Below are positions 7,313 through 16,110 of a stretch of 64,000 nucleotides of DNA, piece after piece; the stretch's first letter is position 1; each line of letters starts with the position of its first letter. Location of the stretch: positions 4,588,001 to 4,652,000 of the forward strand of contig NZ_LT607753.1 in the NCBI RefSeq assembly GCF_900090295.1, read 5' to 3'. A program made the position numbers and the translations under genes. The notes beneath the pieces are model-generated. The model ran no database searches, was not told the DNA's origin, and was given only the letters and a program-made list of their open reading frames with translations. Source of the stretch: Micromonospora coxensis (GTDB taxonomy: Bacteria > Actinomycetota > Actinomycetes > Mycobacteriales > Micromonosporaceae).

Positions 7313-9586
7313 TCAGCGCGGAGTACGCGTCTTGGGCAGGTCGAACTGGTCGGCGGCCTTGCAGTCCTTCTGCCCGCCGGCCGCGCCCGGCCCGAGCCGG
7401 TCGAGTTCGGCGCGCGCCCGGGCCCGGCCCAGGTTCCAGGCGTACCAGGGGTCGGGCTGGTCGAGGTCGTCGTCGATCCAGCTCAGCGTGCAGCGGCGGA
7501 CCCGGTCGGGAAGCGTGGCCAGCGCCGGGGTGGCGTCGGCGGAGAGCGCCCGCAGGTACCACGCGTCGATCTTGCCGGTCTGCTCGTACCGGGCGACGTT
7601 GCGGCGGGCGGCGTAGTCCTCCGGGTTGAGCACGGCCAGGCTCAGCAGCATCGCCACCGCCAGGGCGACGGTGACCCCGGGGATCCACCGCCCGCGCCAC
7701 CGTACGCCGGCCGCGAGGACCATTAGGAAGACCGCCCCGAGCAGCAGCTCGAACGCCATCACGAAGATCCGCTCCCCGGTGAAGCTGTAGACCTTCTGGT
7801 ACGCGTACATCCGGGACAGCGCCGAGATCACGATCACCACGCTGAGCACGCTGATCAGCCCGAGCAGCACCCGCAGCAGGGTGCGCTCCGCCGGCGTGTC
7901 CCGCCGCGCCCACCGGGTGACCCCGCCCAGCACCGCCAGGGTGAGCAGGGTGACGACGACGAGCTGCCAGAACCCGCTGCGGGCGTACTCGGCGTAGCTG
8001 AGGCCGGCGGTGCGCAGGACGTGGCGCTGGCCGCCGAAGAGCACGGTGAACTGCACGGCCACGAAGCCGCCGAAGAGCGCGGTCAGCGCGGCGATCGCCG
8101 GGGCCCACTCCAGGATGCCGAAGCGCCGCTCACCCGGCTTGTCCACGGTGGAGAGGTCCGGCGGGGCGGCCAGGGTGTAGACGGCGGCGACGGCGATCAG
8201 GCCGCCCACGGCGGCCAGGAAGAGCCACCGGAACACGCTGCCGACGTTGATCTCCGGCACGATCGCGCCGAGGACCTCGGAGAAGGCCGCGTCGGCGGAG
8301 GAGAGCAGGCCGCCGAAGACCAGCAGCACCAGCACGGTGGCGACCACCGACCAGAGCACCCGTCGGACCGCCCCGGTGTCCGGCCCGGTGGTGACGTGCC
8401 GGCGTACCCAGGGCAGGCCCCGCAGGGCCGCGAACGGGGCGGCGACCAGGCTGAACAGGATCGAGCGGAGCAGTCGGCCGCCGACGATCGCCAGCGCCGC
8501 GCAGCCGAGCGCGCCGAGCACGCAGAAGGTCACCAGCCACCAGGCGTTGCGGAAGGCGAGCACGGCGAGCAGGGCGAGCGCCGCCCCGGCCCAGCCGGCC
8601 CGGACCAGCCGTTCGCTCCGGGGCAGGGCGGCGGTGCGCCGCCGGACGCCGAGGACCACCGCGACGGTCAGCACGAGCCAGCCCAGGAACCAGCCGATGC
8701 CCACCCGGCTCAGCGGCACGAAGGACGCCACGCCCAGCGCCGCGGCGCCGACCGCGGCGGGCACCGCCCATCCGGTGGCCGGCTCCGGGCCGGGCCAGCG
8801 GGTCTGCAGGAACGACGGCGGTGGCGGGCCGGGGCGGGGCGCCCAGGAGACCGGCGGGCCGCCGTACTGCGGCATCGGCCGCGCCCCCGGCGGCGCGGCG
8901 AGCGGCCCGGGTCGCGCGCCGGACACCACCGGCAGCGCCGGTTCCGCGACGGCGACGGCCGGACCGGTCGCGGCCTCGGTGCGGGGGGAGGGGACCGGGT
9001 TCGGACCGCCGGCCGACGGCTCCTTCACCGCGCTGGCGGCCGGTCCGGTGCCGGCGGTCGTCGGGGCCGGTGCGTCGGCCGGTCCGGTGCCGGCGGTCGT
9101 CGGGGCCGGTGCGTCGGCCGGTCCGGCGCCGACGGTCGGGGCCGGTGCGTCGGCCGGTCCGGCGTCGGCGGTCGGCCCGGCGTCGGCGGCTGCCGGGTTC
9201 GCCGGCGTCGGCGCGCCGCTGACCTGGGCCGGGATCACCGGGCCGGCGGACGCCGCAGTCGGGGTCGGCGCGCCGGGCGGGGCCGAGGGCGCGTCGGCGG
9301 CGTCCGTCGCGCCGCCGGTGGTCACCGGCGGCGCCGGGCTCTCCGGCGCCGCAGCCGGCACCAGCGGTACGAACACCGCGTACCCCTGGGTGCCGGGTGG
9401 CACGGTGACCGGGATGGCCCAGGCGGGCTGGCCCTCCTGGCCCGGCCACACCACGCTCGGCGGGGCGCCGTCGGCGGTCGGCATGACCAGCAGGTACGGC
9501 GTCCCGCCGGTGGGCAGGGGGTTGCCGGCGCCCCCGGCGGGCGCGGTGCCCCCGGGGGAGTCTGGCGTCGGTGGCGGCTCGGACAC
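7313..9586 (-). CDS. Proline-rich multi-pass membrane protein, DUF4173/DUF4153-like
   Basis: The 757-residue product has two parts. Residues 1 to about 270 are a low-complexity Pro/Ala/Gly/Thr region with an internal repeat (DNA 9039-9188). The rest has about eleven to thirteen hydrophobic segments, including an YAEYARSGFWQLV stretch that is typical of the DUF4173 family. The C-terminal tail is soluble with two Cys. I chose GTG at 9586 because GAGGAG lies 7 bases upstream; an ATG six codons earlier (9604) would use no such site. The cytosolic or surface Pro-rich tail may be a spacer. Family function is unknown. Confidence 0.75.
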   Translation of the reverse strand: MSEPPPTPDSPGGTAPAGGAGNPLPTGGTPYLLVMPTADGAPPSVVWPGQEGQPAWAIPVTVPPGTQGYAVFVPLVPAAAPESPAPPVTTGGATDAADAPSAPPGAPTPTAASAGPVIPAQVSGAPTPANPAAADAGPTADAGPADAPAPTVGAGPADAPAPTTAGTGPADAPAPTTAGTGPAASAVKEPSAGGPNPVPSPRTEAATGPAVAVAEPALPVVSGARPGPLAAPPGARPMPQYGGPPVSWAPRPGPPPPSFLQTRWPGPEPATGWAVPAAVGAAALGVASFVPLSRVGIGWFLGWLVLTVAVVLGVRRRTAALPRSERLVRAGWAGAALALLAVLAFRNAWWLVTFCVLGALGCAALAIVGGRLLRSILFSLVAAPFAALRGLPWVRRHVTTGPDTGAVRRVLWSVVATVLVLLVFGGLLSSADAAFSEVLGAIVPEINVGSVFRWLFLAAVGGLIAVAAVYTLAAPPDLSTVDKPGERRFGILEWAPAIAALTALFGGFVAVQFTVLFGGQRHVLRTAGLSYAEYARSGFWQLVVVTLLTLAVLGGVTRWARRDTPAERTLLRVLLGLISVLSVVIVISALSRMYAYQKVYSFTGERIFVMAFELLLGAVFLMVLAAGVRWRGRWIPGVTVALAVAMLLSLAVLNPEDYAARRNVARYEQTGKIDAWYLRALSADATPALATLPDRVRRCTLSWIDDDLDQPDPWYAWNLGRARARAELDRLGPGAAGGQKDCKAADQFDLPKTRTPR
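9039..9188. repeat. In-frame tandem repeat within proline-rich region
   Basis: Four tandem units of 39, 39, 36 and about 36 bp start at GCCGGTCCGG. The first two are identical, the third lacks three bases and the fourth is more diverged. They encode repeated ADAPAPT(T)AGTGP-like peptides on the minus strand. All lengths are multiples of three, so copy changes keep the frame. Confidence 0.85.
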
Positions 9587-9685
9587 GGCACGCTCCTCGA
9601 TCACGGAGTGGTGCGGTCACTGTAGAGGCGTGCGGGTGCCGCCCGCCGTCCCGTGACCCGGCGTGCCGTGAGCAGGTACGACCGG

Positions 9686-10687
9686 TCAGCAGACCCGGGC
9701 CGGGCCGGTCACCCCGTCGGGGCCGTCGCGCTCGACGGCGGTGAGGTTGGCGATCGTGGTGCCGGCGATGTTGTGCAGCGCCTCCTCGGTGAAGAACGCC
9801 TGGTGGCCGGTGATCAGCACGTTCGGGAAGGTGCTGAGCCGGGAGAAGTCGTCGTCGCGCAGCATCTGGTCGGAGAGGTCCTCGAAGAACAGGTCGGTCT
9901 CCTCCTCGTACACGTCCAGACCGAGGTGGCCGATCCGGCCGTTCTTCAGCCCGGAGATGACCGCCCGGGTGTCGACCAGCGCGCCCCGACTGGTGTTGAT
10001 CAGCATCACCCCGGGACGCATCTGCCGGATCCGCTCGGCGTCGATGAGGTGGTGGGTGTCCGGGGTGAGCGGGCAGTGCAGGGTCACCACGTGCGACTGG
10101 GCCAGCAGCGTCTCCAACGGCACGTACTCCACCCCGACGGCGAGCGCGTCCGGGTTGGGGTAGGGGTCGCTGGCCAGCACCCGGCAACCGAAGCCGGCCA
10201 TGATCCGGGCCACGCAGACCCCGATCTTGCCGGTGCCGACCACGCCGACGGTCCTGCCGTGCAGGTCGAAGCCGAGCAGGCCGGTCAGGGCGAAGTTGTG
10301 CTCGCGTACCCGGTTGTGCGCGCGGTGGATCTTGCGGTTGAGGGCGAGCATCAGGCCCACGCAGTGCTCGGCGACCGCGTACGGCGAGTACTCCGGCACC
10401 CGGACCACGGTGAGGCCCAGCTTCGCGGCGGCGGCCACGTCGACGTGGTTGTAACCGGCCGAGCGCAGCGCCACCACCCGCACCCCGGCCCCGGCGAGCT
10501 GCTCCAGCACGGGCGCGCCCAGGTCGTCGTTGACGAACGCGCAGACCGCGTCCGCGCCCCGGGCCAGGGTCGCCGTCTCCGCCGACAGGCGGGGCTCCAG
10601 CAGGGCCAGCTCGTGCCGCCCGTCGGCGTTCGCGGCGGTGAGGAAGTCCCGGTCGTACGGCTTGGTGCTGAAGACGGCCACTCGCAT
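9686..10687 (-). CDS. D-2-hydroxyacid dehydrogenase, D-lactate dehydrogenase-like
   Basis: The 333-residue protein matches the LdhA-like branch of NAD-dependent D-2-hydroxyacid dehydrogenases. It opens with [13 protein letters not shown] and has the substrate-side RSAGYNHVD. The Rossmann dinucleotide motif GVVGTGKIG lies near residue 150, the catalytic Arg in [10 protein letters not shown] near 235, and Glu and His in the DVYEEE and TGHQAF segments. It should interconvert pyruvate and D-lactate or related 2-oxoacids. ATG at 10687 gives the usual family start; an in-frame GTG three codons earlier is possible. No Shine-Dalgarno is evident at either. It stands alone in transcription. Confidence 0.9.
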   Translation of the reverse strand: MRVAVFSTKPYDRDFLTAANADGRHELALLEPRLSAETATLARGADAVCAFVNDDLGAPVLEQLAGAGVRVVALRSAGYNHVDVAAAAKLGLTVVRVPEYSPYAVAEHCVGLMLALNRKIHRAHNRVREHNFALTGLLGFDLHGRTVGVVGTGKIGVCVARIMAGFGCRVLASDPYPNPDALAVGVEYVPLETLLAQSHVVTLHCPLTPDTHHLIDAERIRQMRPGVMLINTSRGALVDTRAVISGLKNGRIGHLGLDVYEEETDLFFEDLSDQMLRDDDFSRLSTFPNVLITGHQAFFTEEALHNIAGTTIANLTAVERDGPDGVTGPARVC

Positions 10688-10818
10688 GGTGATCACGGTA
10701 GGCGGCCCGTGACCGCAGTGCGGAGCGGCTCCCAGCAGCCGGGCGGCCGGAACGGGGTTTCCGGCCCGTCGAACCTTTGCCGCCCGGCGTCCGTACCAGT
10801 GCGTGGGAGGTCCACCTG

Positions 10819-11739
10819 ATGACCGTACGTCGAGTGCTCGCCGCCGTCGCGGCCGTCGCCGCGACCGTCCTGTCGACCGCGACGCCCGCCGCGGCGCACG
10901 GCGCGCCCACCAACCCGATGAGCCGCTCCGCGGCCTGCGGTCCCGAGGGTCCGCACGCGGCGACCCCGGCCTGCCGGGCGGCCGTCCGGGCCGGCGCGGC
11001 CCTGAGGGAGTGGGACAACGTACGGGTCTTCGGGGTCGCCGGCCGGGACCGGGAGGAGATCCCCGACGGCGAGCTGTGCAGCGGTGGCCTCTCCGCGTAC
11101 CAGGGGTTGGACCTGCCCCGCGTCGACTGGCCGGCGACCGAGCTGACCGCGGGTGCGACGTTCACCTTCCGCTACCGGGGCACCATCCCGCACAAGGGCA
11201 CGTTCCGGCTCTACGCCACCCAACCCGGGTACGACCCGCAACGGCGGCTGACCTGGGACGACCTGTCGCCGCGCCCGTTCCTGACGGTCACCGACCCGCC
11301 GTTGCGCAGCGGGTCGTACCAGATGCGGGGGCAGTTGCCGGTCGGGCTGACCGGGCGGCACCTGATCTACACCGTGTGGCAGAACTCCGACACCCCGGAC
11401 ACCTACTACTCCTGCTCCGACGTGGAGTTCCGGCCGGGGGCGCAGCCGTCCCCGGCCGCCCGCGCGACCGACTCGCCGGCCGCCGAGGTCGCCACCCCGA
11501 CGTCCCCCGGCGCCTCCGCGGTGCCGGCGTTCACAGCGGCGCGGGACCCGGGCGTACCGGTCGCGTCGGTGACCGAACTCGGCGGTGACGACCTCCGGCT
11601 GGTGGTCGGTGGCGTCGCGGTCACCGCCGTCCTGGTCGCCGTGCTGGCCGCGATGCGGCTGCGCCGGCCCGCCCCCGCTCCGCCGGGCCGCCCCTGCGAG
11701 GTGCGCAACCACCGGGTCGGTCGCCGCCGCACCTGGTGA
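10819..11739 (+). CDS. Lytic polysaccharide monooxygenase, AA10, with C-terminal membrane anchor
   Basis: A 26-residue signal peptide ends at AAA, leaving His27 as the mature N-terminus ([10 protein letters not shown]), as required for the copper histidine brace. The second brace His is probably His125 in the TIPHKGTF segment. The AA10 (former CBM33) domain spans about residues 27-205 and ends near the SCSDVEF segment. After a Pro/Thr/Ala-rich linker comes one hydrophobic helix ([19 protein letters not shown], about 261-283) and a basic tail. The enzyme is thus predicted to be tethered to the outer membrane face. AA10 enzymes cleave chitin or cellulose oxidatively. A GGGAGG ribosome-binding site precedes the ATG. 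Confidence 0.9.
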   Translation: MTVRRVLAAVAAVAATVLSTATPAAAHGAPTNPMSRSAACGPEGPHAATPACRAAVRAGAALREWDNVRVFGVAGRDREEIPDGELCSGGLSAYQGLDLPRVDWPATELTAGATFTFRYRGTIPHKGTFRLYATQPGYDPQRRLTWDDLSPRPFLTVTDPPLRSGSYQMRGQLPVGLTGRHLIYTVWQNSDTPDTYYSCSDVEFRPGAQPSPAARATDSPAAEVATPTSPGASAVPAFTAARDPGVPVASVTELGGDDLRLVVGGVAVTAVLVAVLAAMRLRRPAPAPPGRPCEVRNHRVGRRRTW

Positions 11740-11745
11740 CGCCGC

Positions 11746-11777
11746 CACCCGGCGCGGCGGTGGGCCGGCGCCGGGTG
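11746..11777. terminator. Stem-loop between LPMO and aldo/keto reductase genes
   Basis: CACCCGGCGC pairs perfectly with GCGCCGGGTG across a 12-base loop, 7 bp after the LPMO stop and before the stop of the convergent gene. It probably serves both directions. Confidence 0.55.
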
Positions 11778-11820
11778 CGGGTCGCGTGTCGGTGCCGGGT
11801 GTGGTCGGCGGGAGCGGTGG

Positions 11821-12810
11821 TCAGCCGAGCAGGCGGTCGATCTCGGCCAGCTCCTCGGCGGTGAAGTCGAGGTTCTCGACGGCGGCGACGTTGGTCTCCA
11901 GCTGGGCCACGCTGCTCGCCCCGATGATCAGGCTGGTCATCCGGGGGTCGCGCAGCGCCCAGGCGAGGGCGAGCTGGGCGAGGGTCTGCCCGCGCTGTTC
12001 GGCGATCCGGCCGAGCCCCCGGATGGTGGTCAGCTTCTCCTCGGTCAGGTCGCTCTCGTTGAGGAAGACGCTGGTGCGTACCCGGGAGTCGGCCGGGATG
12101 CCGGCCAGGTAGCGGTCGGTGAGCAACCCCTGCGCGAGCGGGCTGTAGGCGATGCAGCCCGCGCCGACCTCGGCCAGGGTGTCCAGCAGGCCGTCGGCCT
12201 CCGTCCAGCGGTTGAGCATCGAGTACGACGGCTGGTTGATCAGCAGCGGCGTGCCCAGGTCGCGCAGGATCGCCGCCGCCCGGGCGGTCTGCTCGGAGTC
12301 GTAGTTGGAGATGCCGACGTAGAGCGCCTTGCCGGAGCGGACGGCGGCGTCGAGCGCGCCCATCGTCTCCTCCAGCGGGGTGTCCGGGTCGTAGCGGTGC
12401 GAGTAGAAGACGTCGACGTACTCCAGCCCCATCCGGCGCAGCGACTGGTCCAGCGAGGAGATCAGGTACTTGCGCGAGCCCCACTCGCCGTACGGTCCGG
12501 GCCACATCAGGTACCCGGCCTTGGTGGAGATCACCAGCTCGTCCCGGTACGGCTTCAGGTCGGTGGCGAGCATCCGGCCGAACGCCTCCTCGGCCGCCCC
12601 GGGCGGCGGGCCGTAGTTGTTCGCCAGGTCGATGTGGGTGACCCCCAGGTCGAAGGCGCGCCGGACGATGTCCCGCTGCCGCTCGTACGGCCGGTCCGGC
12701 CCGAAGTTGTGCCAGAGCCCCAGCGAGACGGCGGGCAGCCGCAGTCCGCTGCGCCCGCTGCGGCGGTAGGTCATCCGGTCGTAGCGCTCATCCGCGGCGA
12801 GGTAGGTCAC
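11821..12810 (-). CDS. Aldo/keto reductase, YghZ/L-glyceraldehyde-3-phosphate reductase type
   Basis: The 329-residue protein opens with the pattern typical of this group (TYLAADERYDRMTYRRSGRS). The AKR tetrad is visible: Asp and Tyr in HIDLANNYGPPPG, Lys in STKAGYLMW, and His in the FYSHRYDPDTP segment. It should reduce aldehydes with NADPH in the cytoplasm; the Escherichia coli homologue detoxifies methylglyoxal-like compounds. I chose GTG at 12810, since it gives the family N-terminus and lies 7 bases after TAGGGT, a likely -10 box for a leaderless message. It is divergent from a second reductase, starting 79 bp away. Confidence 0.9.
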   Translation of the reverse strand: MTYLAADERYDRMTYRRSGRSGLRLPAVSLGLWHNFGPDRPYERQRDIVRRAFDLGVTHIDLANNYGPPPGAAEEAFGRMLATDLKPYRDELVISTKAGYLMWPGPYGEWGSRKYLISSLDQSLRRMGLEYVDVFYSHRYDPDTPLEETMGALDAAVRSGKALYVGISNYDSEQTARAAAILRDLGTPLLINQPSYSMLNRWTEADGLLDTLAEVGAGCIAYSPLAQGLLTDRYLAGIPADSRVRTSVFLNESDLTEEKLTTIRGLGRIAEQRGQTLAQLALAWALRDPRMTSLIIGASSVAQLETNVAAVENLDFTAEELAEIDRLLG

Positions 12811-12889
12811 GACCTCGACCCTAGACCGCCGTGACCCGGTCCGACCGTGCGGGCGTGCCACCGGTGGCGACGCGGGTAGCGTCGAGGAC

Positions 12890-13858
12890 ATGCGTTTCGT
12901 CCCGCTCGACACTCCCCGGCCCATTTCGAAGATCGGTCTCGGCACCTGGCAGTTCGGCGCGAAGGAGTGGGGTTACGGCCCCGACTACGAGCGGCGGGCG
13001 GCGGAGATCGTCCGGCGGGCGCTCGACCTCGGGGTCACCCTGTTCGACACCGCCGAGCTGTACGGCTTCGGCCGCAGCGAGCGGATCCTCGGTGCGGCGC
13101 TCGGCGACGACCGGGACAAGGTCGTGGTGGCCAGCAAGGTCTTCCCGGTGCTGCCGCTCGCCCCGGTGGTGCAGCAGCGCGCGGTCGCCTCGGCGGCCCG
13201 GCTCGGCGTCCGCAGCATCGACCTCTACCAGGTGCACCAGCCCAACCCGGTGGTCGCCGACACCACCACCATGCGGGGCATGCGCGCCCTGCAGGACGTC
13301 GGGCTCGTCGGCGAGGTCGGGGTCAGCAACTACAGCCTGCGCCGGTGGCGGTTCGCCGAGGCCGCGCTGGGCCGCCGGGTGCTGAGCAACCAGGTCCGCT
13401 ACAGCATGATCGACCGTGGTCCGGAGGAGGACCTGATCCCGTACGCGGAGCGGGCCGGTCGGATCGTCATCGCGTACAGCCCGCTGGCGCAGGGGTTCCT
13501 CTCCGGCCGGTACGACGCGACGCACCCGCCCGGCGGCGCGGTGCGCCGGGCCAACCCGTACTTCCTGCCGGAGAACCTGGAGCGCGGGGCCGCGCTGATC
13601 GCGACGCTGCGCGAGGTGGCCGACGCGCACCGGGCCACGCCGAGTCAGATCGCCCTGGCGTACCTGCTGCGGCACCCGAACGTGGTGGCCATCCCCGGCG
13701 CGTCCGGGGTGGAGCAGATGGAGCGCAACGCCGCCGCCGCGGAGATCGACCTCGCCGACGACGAGTACGCGGCCCTGGCCACCGCCGCCCGGCAGTTCCG
13801 GCCGGTCACCGGCCTGGCCGCGGTGCCGAAGCTGATCCGCGCTCGGGCCGGGCGGTGA
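12890..13858 (+). CDS. Aldo/keto reductase, second of a divergent pair
   Basis: The 322-residue product is an AKR with GTWQFGAKEWGYG at the N-terminus, Asp and Tyr in LFDTAELYGFG, Lys in VVASKVFP, and the active-site His in YQVHQPNP. It is clearly distinct from its divergent neighbour, so this is not a recent duplication. TAGCGT lies 7 bases before the ATG, again a leaderless-type signal. Its stop codon lies in the first unit of a 33-bp tandem repeat. Cytoplasmic NADPH-dependent aldehyde or ketone reduction is the expected role; the substrate is unknown. Confidence 0.88.
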   Translation: MRFVPLDTPRPISKIGLGTWQFGAKEWGYGPDYERRAAEIVRRALDLGVTLFDTAELYGFGRSERILGAALGDDRDKVVVASKVFPVLPLAPVVQQRAVASAARLGVRSIDLYQVHQPNPVVADTTTMRGMRALQDVGLVGEVGVSNYSLRRWRFAEAALGRRVLSNQVRYSMIDRGPEEDLIPYAERAGRIVIAYSPLAQGFLSGRYDATHPPGGAVRRANPYFLPENLERGAALIATLREVADAHRATPSQIALAYLLRHPNVVAIPGASGVEQMERNAAAAEIDLADDEYAALATAARQFRPVTGLAAVPKLIRARAGR

Positions 13859-13939
13859 CCGGGGCGGACGAGCACACGGGCCGGGCGGTGACCGGGGCGG
13901 ACGAGCACACGGGCCGGGCGGTGACCGGAGCGGACGAGG
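13845..13939. repeat. 33-bp tandem repeat covering the reductase stop codon
   Basis: Two identical 33-bp units (13845-13877 and 13878-13910) are followed by a partial third with one change. Each unit begins GGGCCGGGCGGTGACCGG and so carries the CGG-TGA that ends the reductase gene. The array looks like local duplication of the gene's 3' end. Confidence 0.9.
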
Positions 13940-14082
13940 GCCGGGTCGTCGACTGACCCGCCGCCCGGACGGCGGCGGTGACGGTGACCCGCCGTCCGAC
14001 GAGGGCACCCGGCACCCGGGACATGGCCGATCTCCCCGGCGCGGGGGATCCGCCCGGCCCGGCGGGTGACGACAATGACCGG

Positions 14083-15369
14083 ATGGGCCTCCGCACGGCA
14101 GTCGCGCCGCTGATCCGTGCCAGCACCCTCCGACGCGGCGTGTTCCTGCTGCTCGGCGGGGTGCTGGTGCTGCCGTACGTGCTGCTCGGCGTGACCTTCG
14201 CGCAACTGTTCACCCAGGGTGAGGTGCCCCGGCCGCTGGTCCTCGGGCTGGTGGTGATCGCCGCCGTCATCGGCGCGGCGCCGTTCTTCCTCGACGGCAG
14301 CCGGGCGTTGGAGATCGCCGCCGTCCGCGCCCTGCTCGGCGTACGGCTGCCGGAGCCCGCCGCCGGGCACCCGGCGGACCGGGAGACCCGGCTGCGCGCG
14401 GCGCTCTGGATCGCCATGCACATGACCGTCGGCGGGGCGGTGATGTTCGCGCTGATCAGCGCCCTGCCGATGGCGCTGTCGGTGATCGCCGCGCAGTTCG
14501 GCATCGGCGTCGAACTCGTCGCCCGGCAACGGTTCGGCCCGCTCGACGGGCAGGACACCGGCTGGCTGACCCTCACCGGCGTGCTGGTGCTGCTCGGCCT
14601 CGGCTACGCCGTCGCCGGGCTGGGCGCGCTCGCCACCTCGATGGCCCCGGTGCTGCTCGGCCCCTCGCCGGGTGAGCGGATCGCCGCCCTGGAGGCGCGG
14701 GCCGCCCGGCTCGCCGAACGCAACCGGCTGGCCCGGGAGCTGCACGACTCGGTCGGCCACGCGTTGACCGTGGCCACCCTCCAGGCCGGCGCGGCCCGGC
14801 AGTTGCTCGACGACGACCCGGAGTTCGTCCGGCGCGCGCTCACCGCGATCGAGGAGACCAGCCGGCACGCGATGGACGACCTGGACCACGTGCTCGGCCT
14901 GCTCCGCGACAGCGGCGACGGCAGCCGCGCCCCGGCGGGCACCGCCCCGCAGCGCACCCTGACCCAGCTCGACCGGCTGGTCGCCGACACCCGTACGGCC
15001 GGGCTGCCGGTGACGGCGGAGATCAGCGGCGCGCTGGGCGAGGTGCCGGCGGTGGTGTCCCGCGAGGGCTACCGGATCGTGCAGGAAGGGCTCACCAACG
15101 CCGCCCGCTACGGTCGTGGGCCGGTGCGGCTGCGGGTGGGCGTACCCGGGGAGCCGGACGCCGGGGACGATCCGCCCGGCGACCGGTGGCTGGAGATCGA
15201 GGTGGACAACGCCCTCGCCGGGGTGGCCCGGCCGGGGCGCGCCGGGCGCGGGCTGGACGGCATGCGGGAACGGGTGCTGCTGCTGGGCGGCCGGATCACC
15301 GCCGGGCCGGAGGGCGACCGCTGGCGGGTCAGGGTGCGGCTGCCGGTGCCGAGGGGGGAGACACGGTGA
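14083..15369 (+). CDS. NarL/DesK-type sensor histidine kinase
   Basis: The protein has four or five hydrophobic segments in its first 190 residues and then a HisKA_3 dimerisation domain with the phospho-acceptor in ARELHDSVGHALT. A compact HATPase domain follows, with N-box EGLTNAARYG and G-box GRGLDGMRERV. It should sense a membrane-proximal signal and phosphorylate the regulator encoded next, with which it overlaps by four bases. The start is uncertain. I favour ATG 14083, six bases after GACAAT, giving 428 residues. ATG 14023 and GTG 13978 are in frame but also lack a good ribosome-binding site. Confidence 0.85.
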   Translation: MGLRTAVAPLIRASTLRRGVFLLLGGVLVLPYVLLGVTFAQLFTQGEVPRPLVLGLVVIAAVIGAAPFFLDGSRALEIAAVRALLGVRLPEPAAGHPADRETRLRAALWIAMHMTVGGAVMFALISALPMALSVIAAQFGIGVELVARQRFGPLDGQDTGWLTLTGVLVLLGLGYAVAGLGALATSMAPVLLGPSPGERIAALEARAARLAERNRLARELHDSVGHALTVATLQAGAARQLLDDDPEFVRRALTAIEETSRHAMDDLDHVLGLLRDSGDGSRAPAGTAPQRTLTQLDRLVADTRTAGLPVTAEISGALGEVPAVVSREGYRIVQEGLTNAARYGRGPVRLRVGVPGEPDAGDDPPGDRWLEIEVDNALAGVARPGRAGRGLDGMRERVLLLGGRITAGPEGDRWRVRVRLPVPRGETR

Positions 15370-16016
15370 GCGTGGACGTGCTGGTCGTCGACGACGACGA
15401 GCTGATCCGGGTGGGGCTGCGGGCGATCATCGACGCCCAGCCGGACCTGCGGGTGGTCGGGGAGGCCGCCGACGGCGCGGAGGTGCCGCCGCTGGTGGCG
15501 AAGCTGCGTCCCCGGGTGGTGCTGATGGACGTGCGGATGCCCTCGATCGACGGCATCCAGGCCACCCGGCGGCTGCTCGCCACCTCGGCCGATCCACCCA
15601 AGGTGCTGGTCGTCACCACCTTCGCCAACGACGAGTACGTCTACGAGGCGCTGCGCGCCGGGGCGAGCGGCTTCCTGCTCAAGCGGGCCCGGCCGGCCGA
15701 GGTGGTGGAGGCGATCCGGGTCGTGGCGGCCGGTGACTCGTTGCTCTTCCCGGCGGCGATCCGGCAGCTCGTCGGGGCGTACGGCGGTCCGGGCGGGGAC
15801 CGGCTGCGCTCGGCCCGGCTCACCGAACGGGAGGCCGAGGTGCTGCGCCTGATGGCCACCGGGCTGTCCAACACCGAGATCGCCGCGCAGCTCGTCGTCG
15901 GTGTGGAGACGGTGAAGACGCACGTCGGCAACGTGCTGGCCAAGCTCGCCGTTCGGGACCGCACCCAGGCGGTGATCGCGGCGTACGAGTCGGGCTTCGT
16001 CGTTCCCACCGGCTGA
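15366..16016 (+). CDS. NarL/FixJ-family response regulator
   Basis: The 216-residue protein has a receiver domain at residues 1-120 with the acidic pocket (VVDDDE), phospho-acceptor Asp in VLMDVRMP and Lys in LLKRARPAE. A LuxR-type HTH follows at about 150-210 (LTEREAEVLRLMATGLSN, then VETVKTHVGNVLAKL). GTG at 15366 overlaps the kinase stop (GTGA), so the two are co-translated. It is the cognate regulator of the upstream kinase. The next gene encodes a membrane protein in the same direction, which could be its target, but nothing shows this directly. Confidence 0.93.
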   Translation: MSVDVLVVDDDELIRVGLRAIIDAQPDLRVVGEAADGAEVPPLVAKLRPRVVLMDVRMPSIDGIQATRRLLATSADPPKVLVVTTFANDEYVYEALRAGASGFLLKRARPAEVVEAIRVVAAGDSLLFPAAIRQLVGAYGGPGGDRLRSARLTEREAEVLRLMATGLSNTEIAAQLVVGVETVKTHVGNVLAKLAVRDRTQAVIAAYESGFVVPTG

Positions 16017-16110
16017 TCCCCTTCCGGGGACGAACCGGTCCCCCGGGCGGGGGAGCGGGTTCGCCGGCGCGCGGGAGGGACGCCGTCGCGGCACGGCCGA
16101 CGCTGGTGCC

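Noticed and set aside
8130..11165. Long minus-strand frame of about 1000 codons across three genes
   Set aside because: It passes through the LPMO gene in antisense and the dehydrogenase and membrane-protein genes in the wrong frame; no domain is recognisable.
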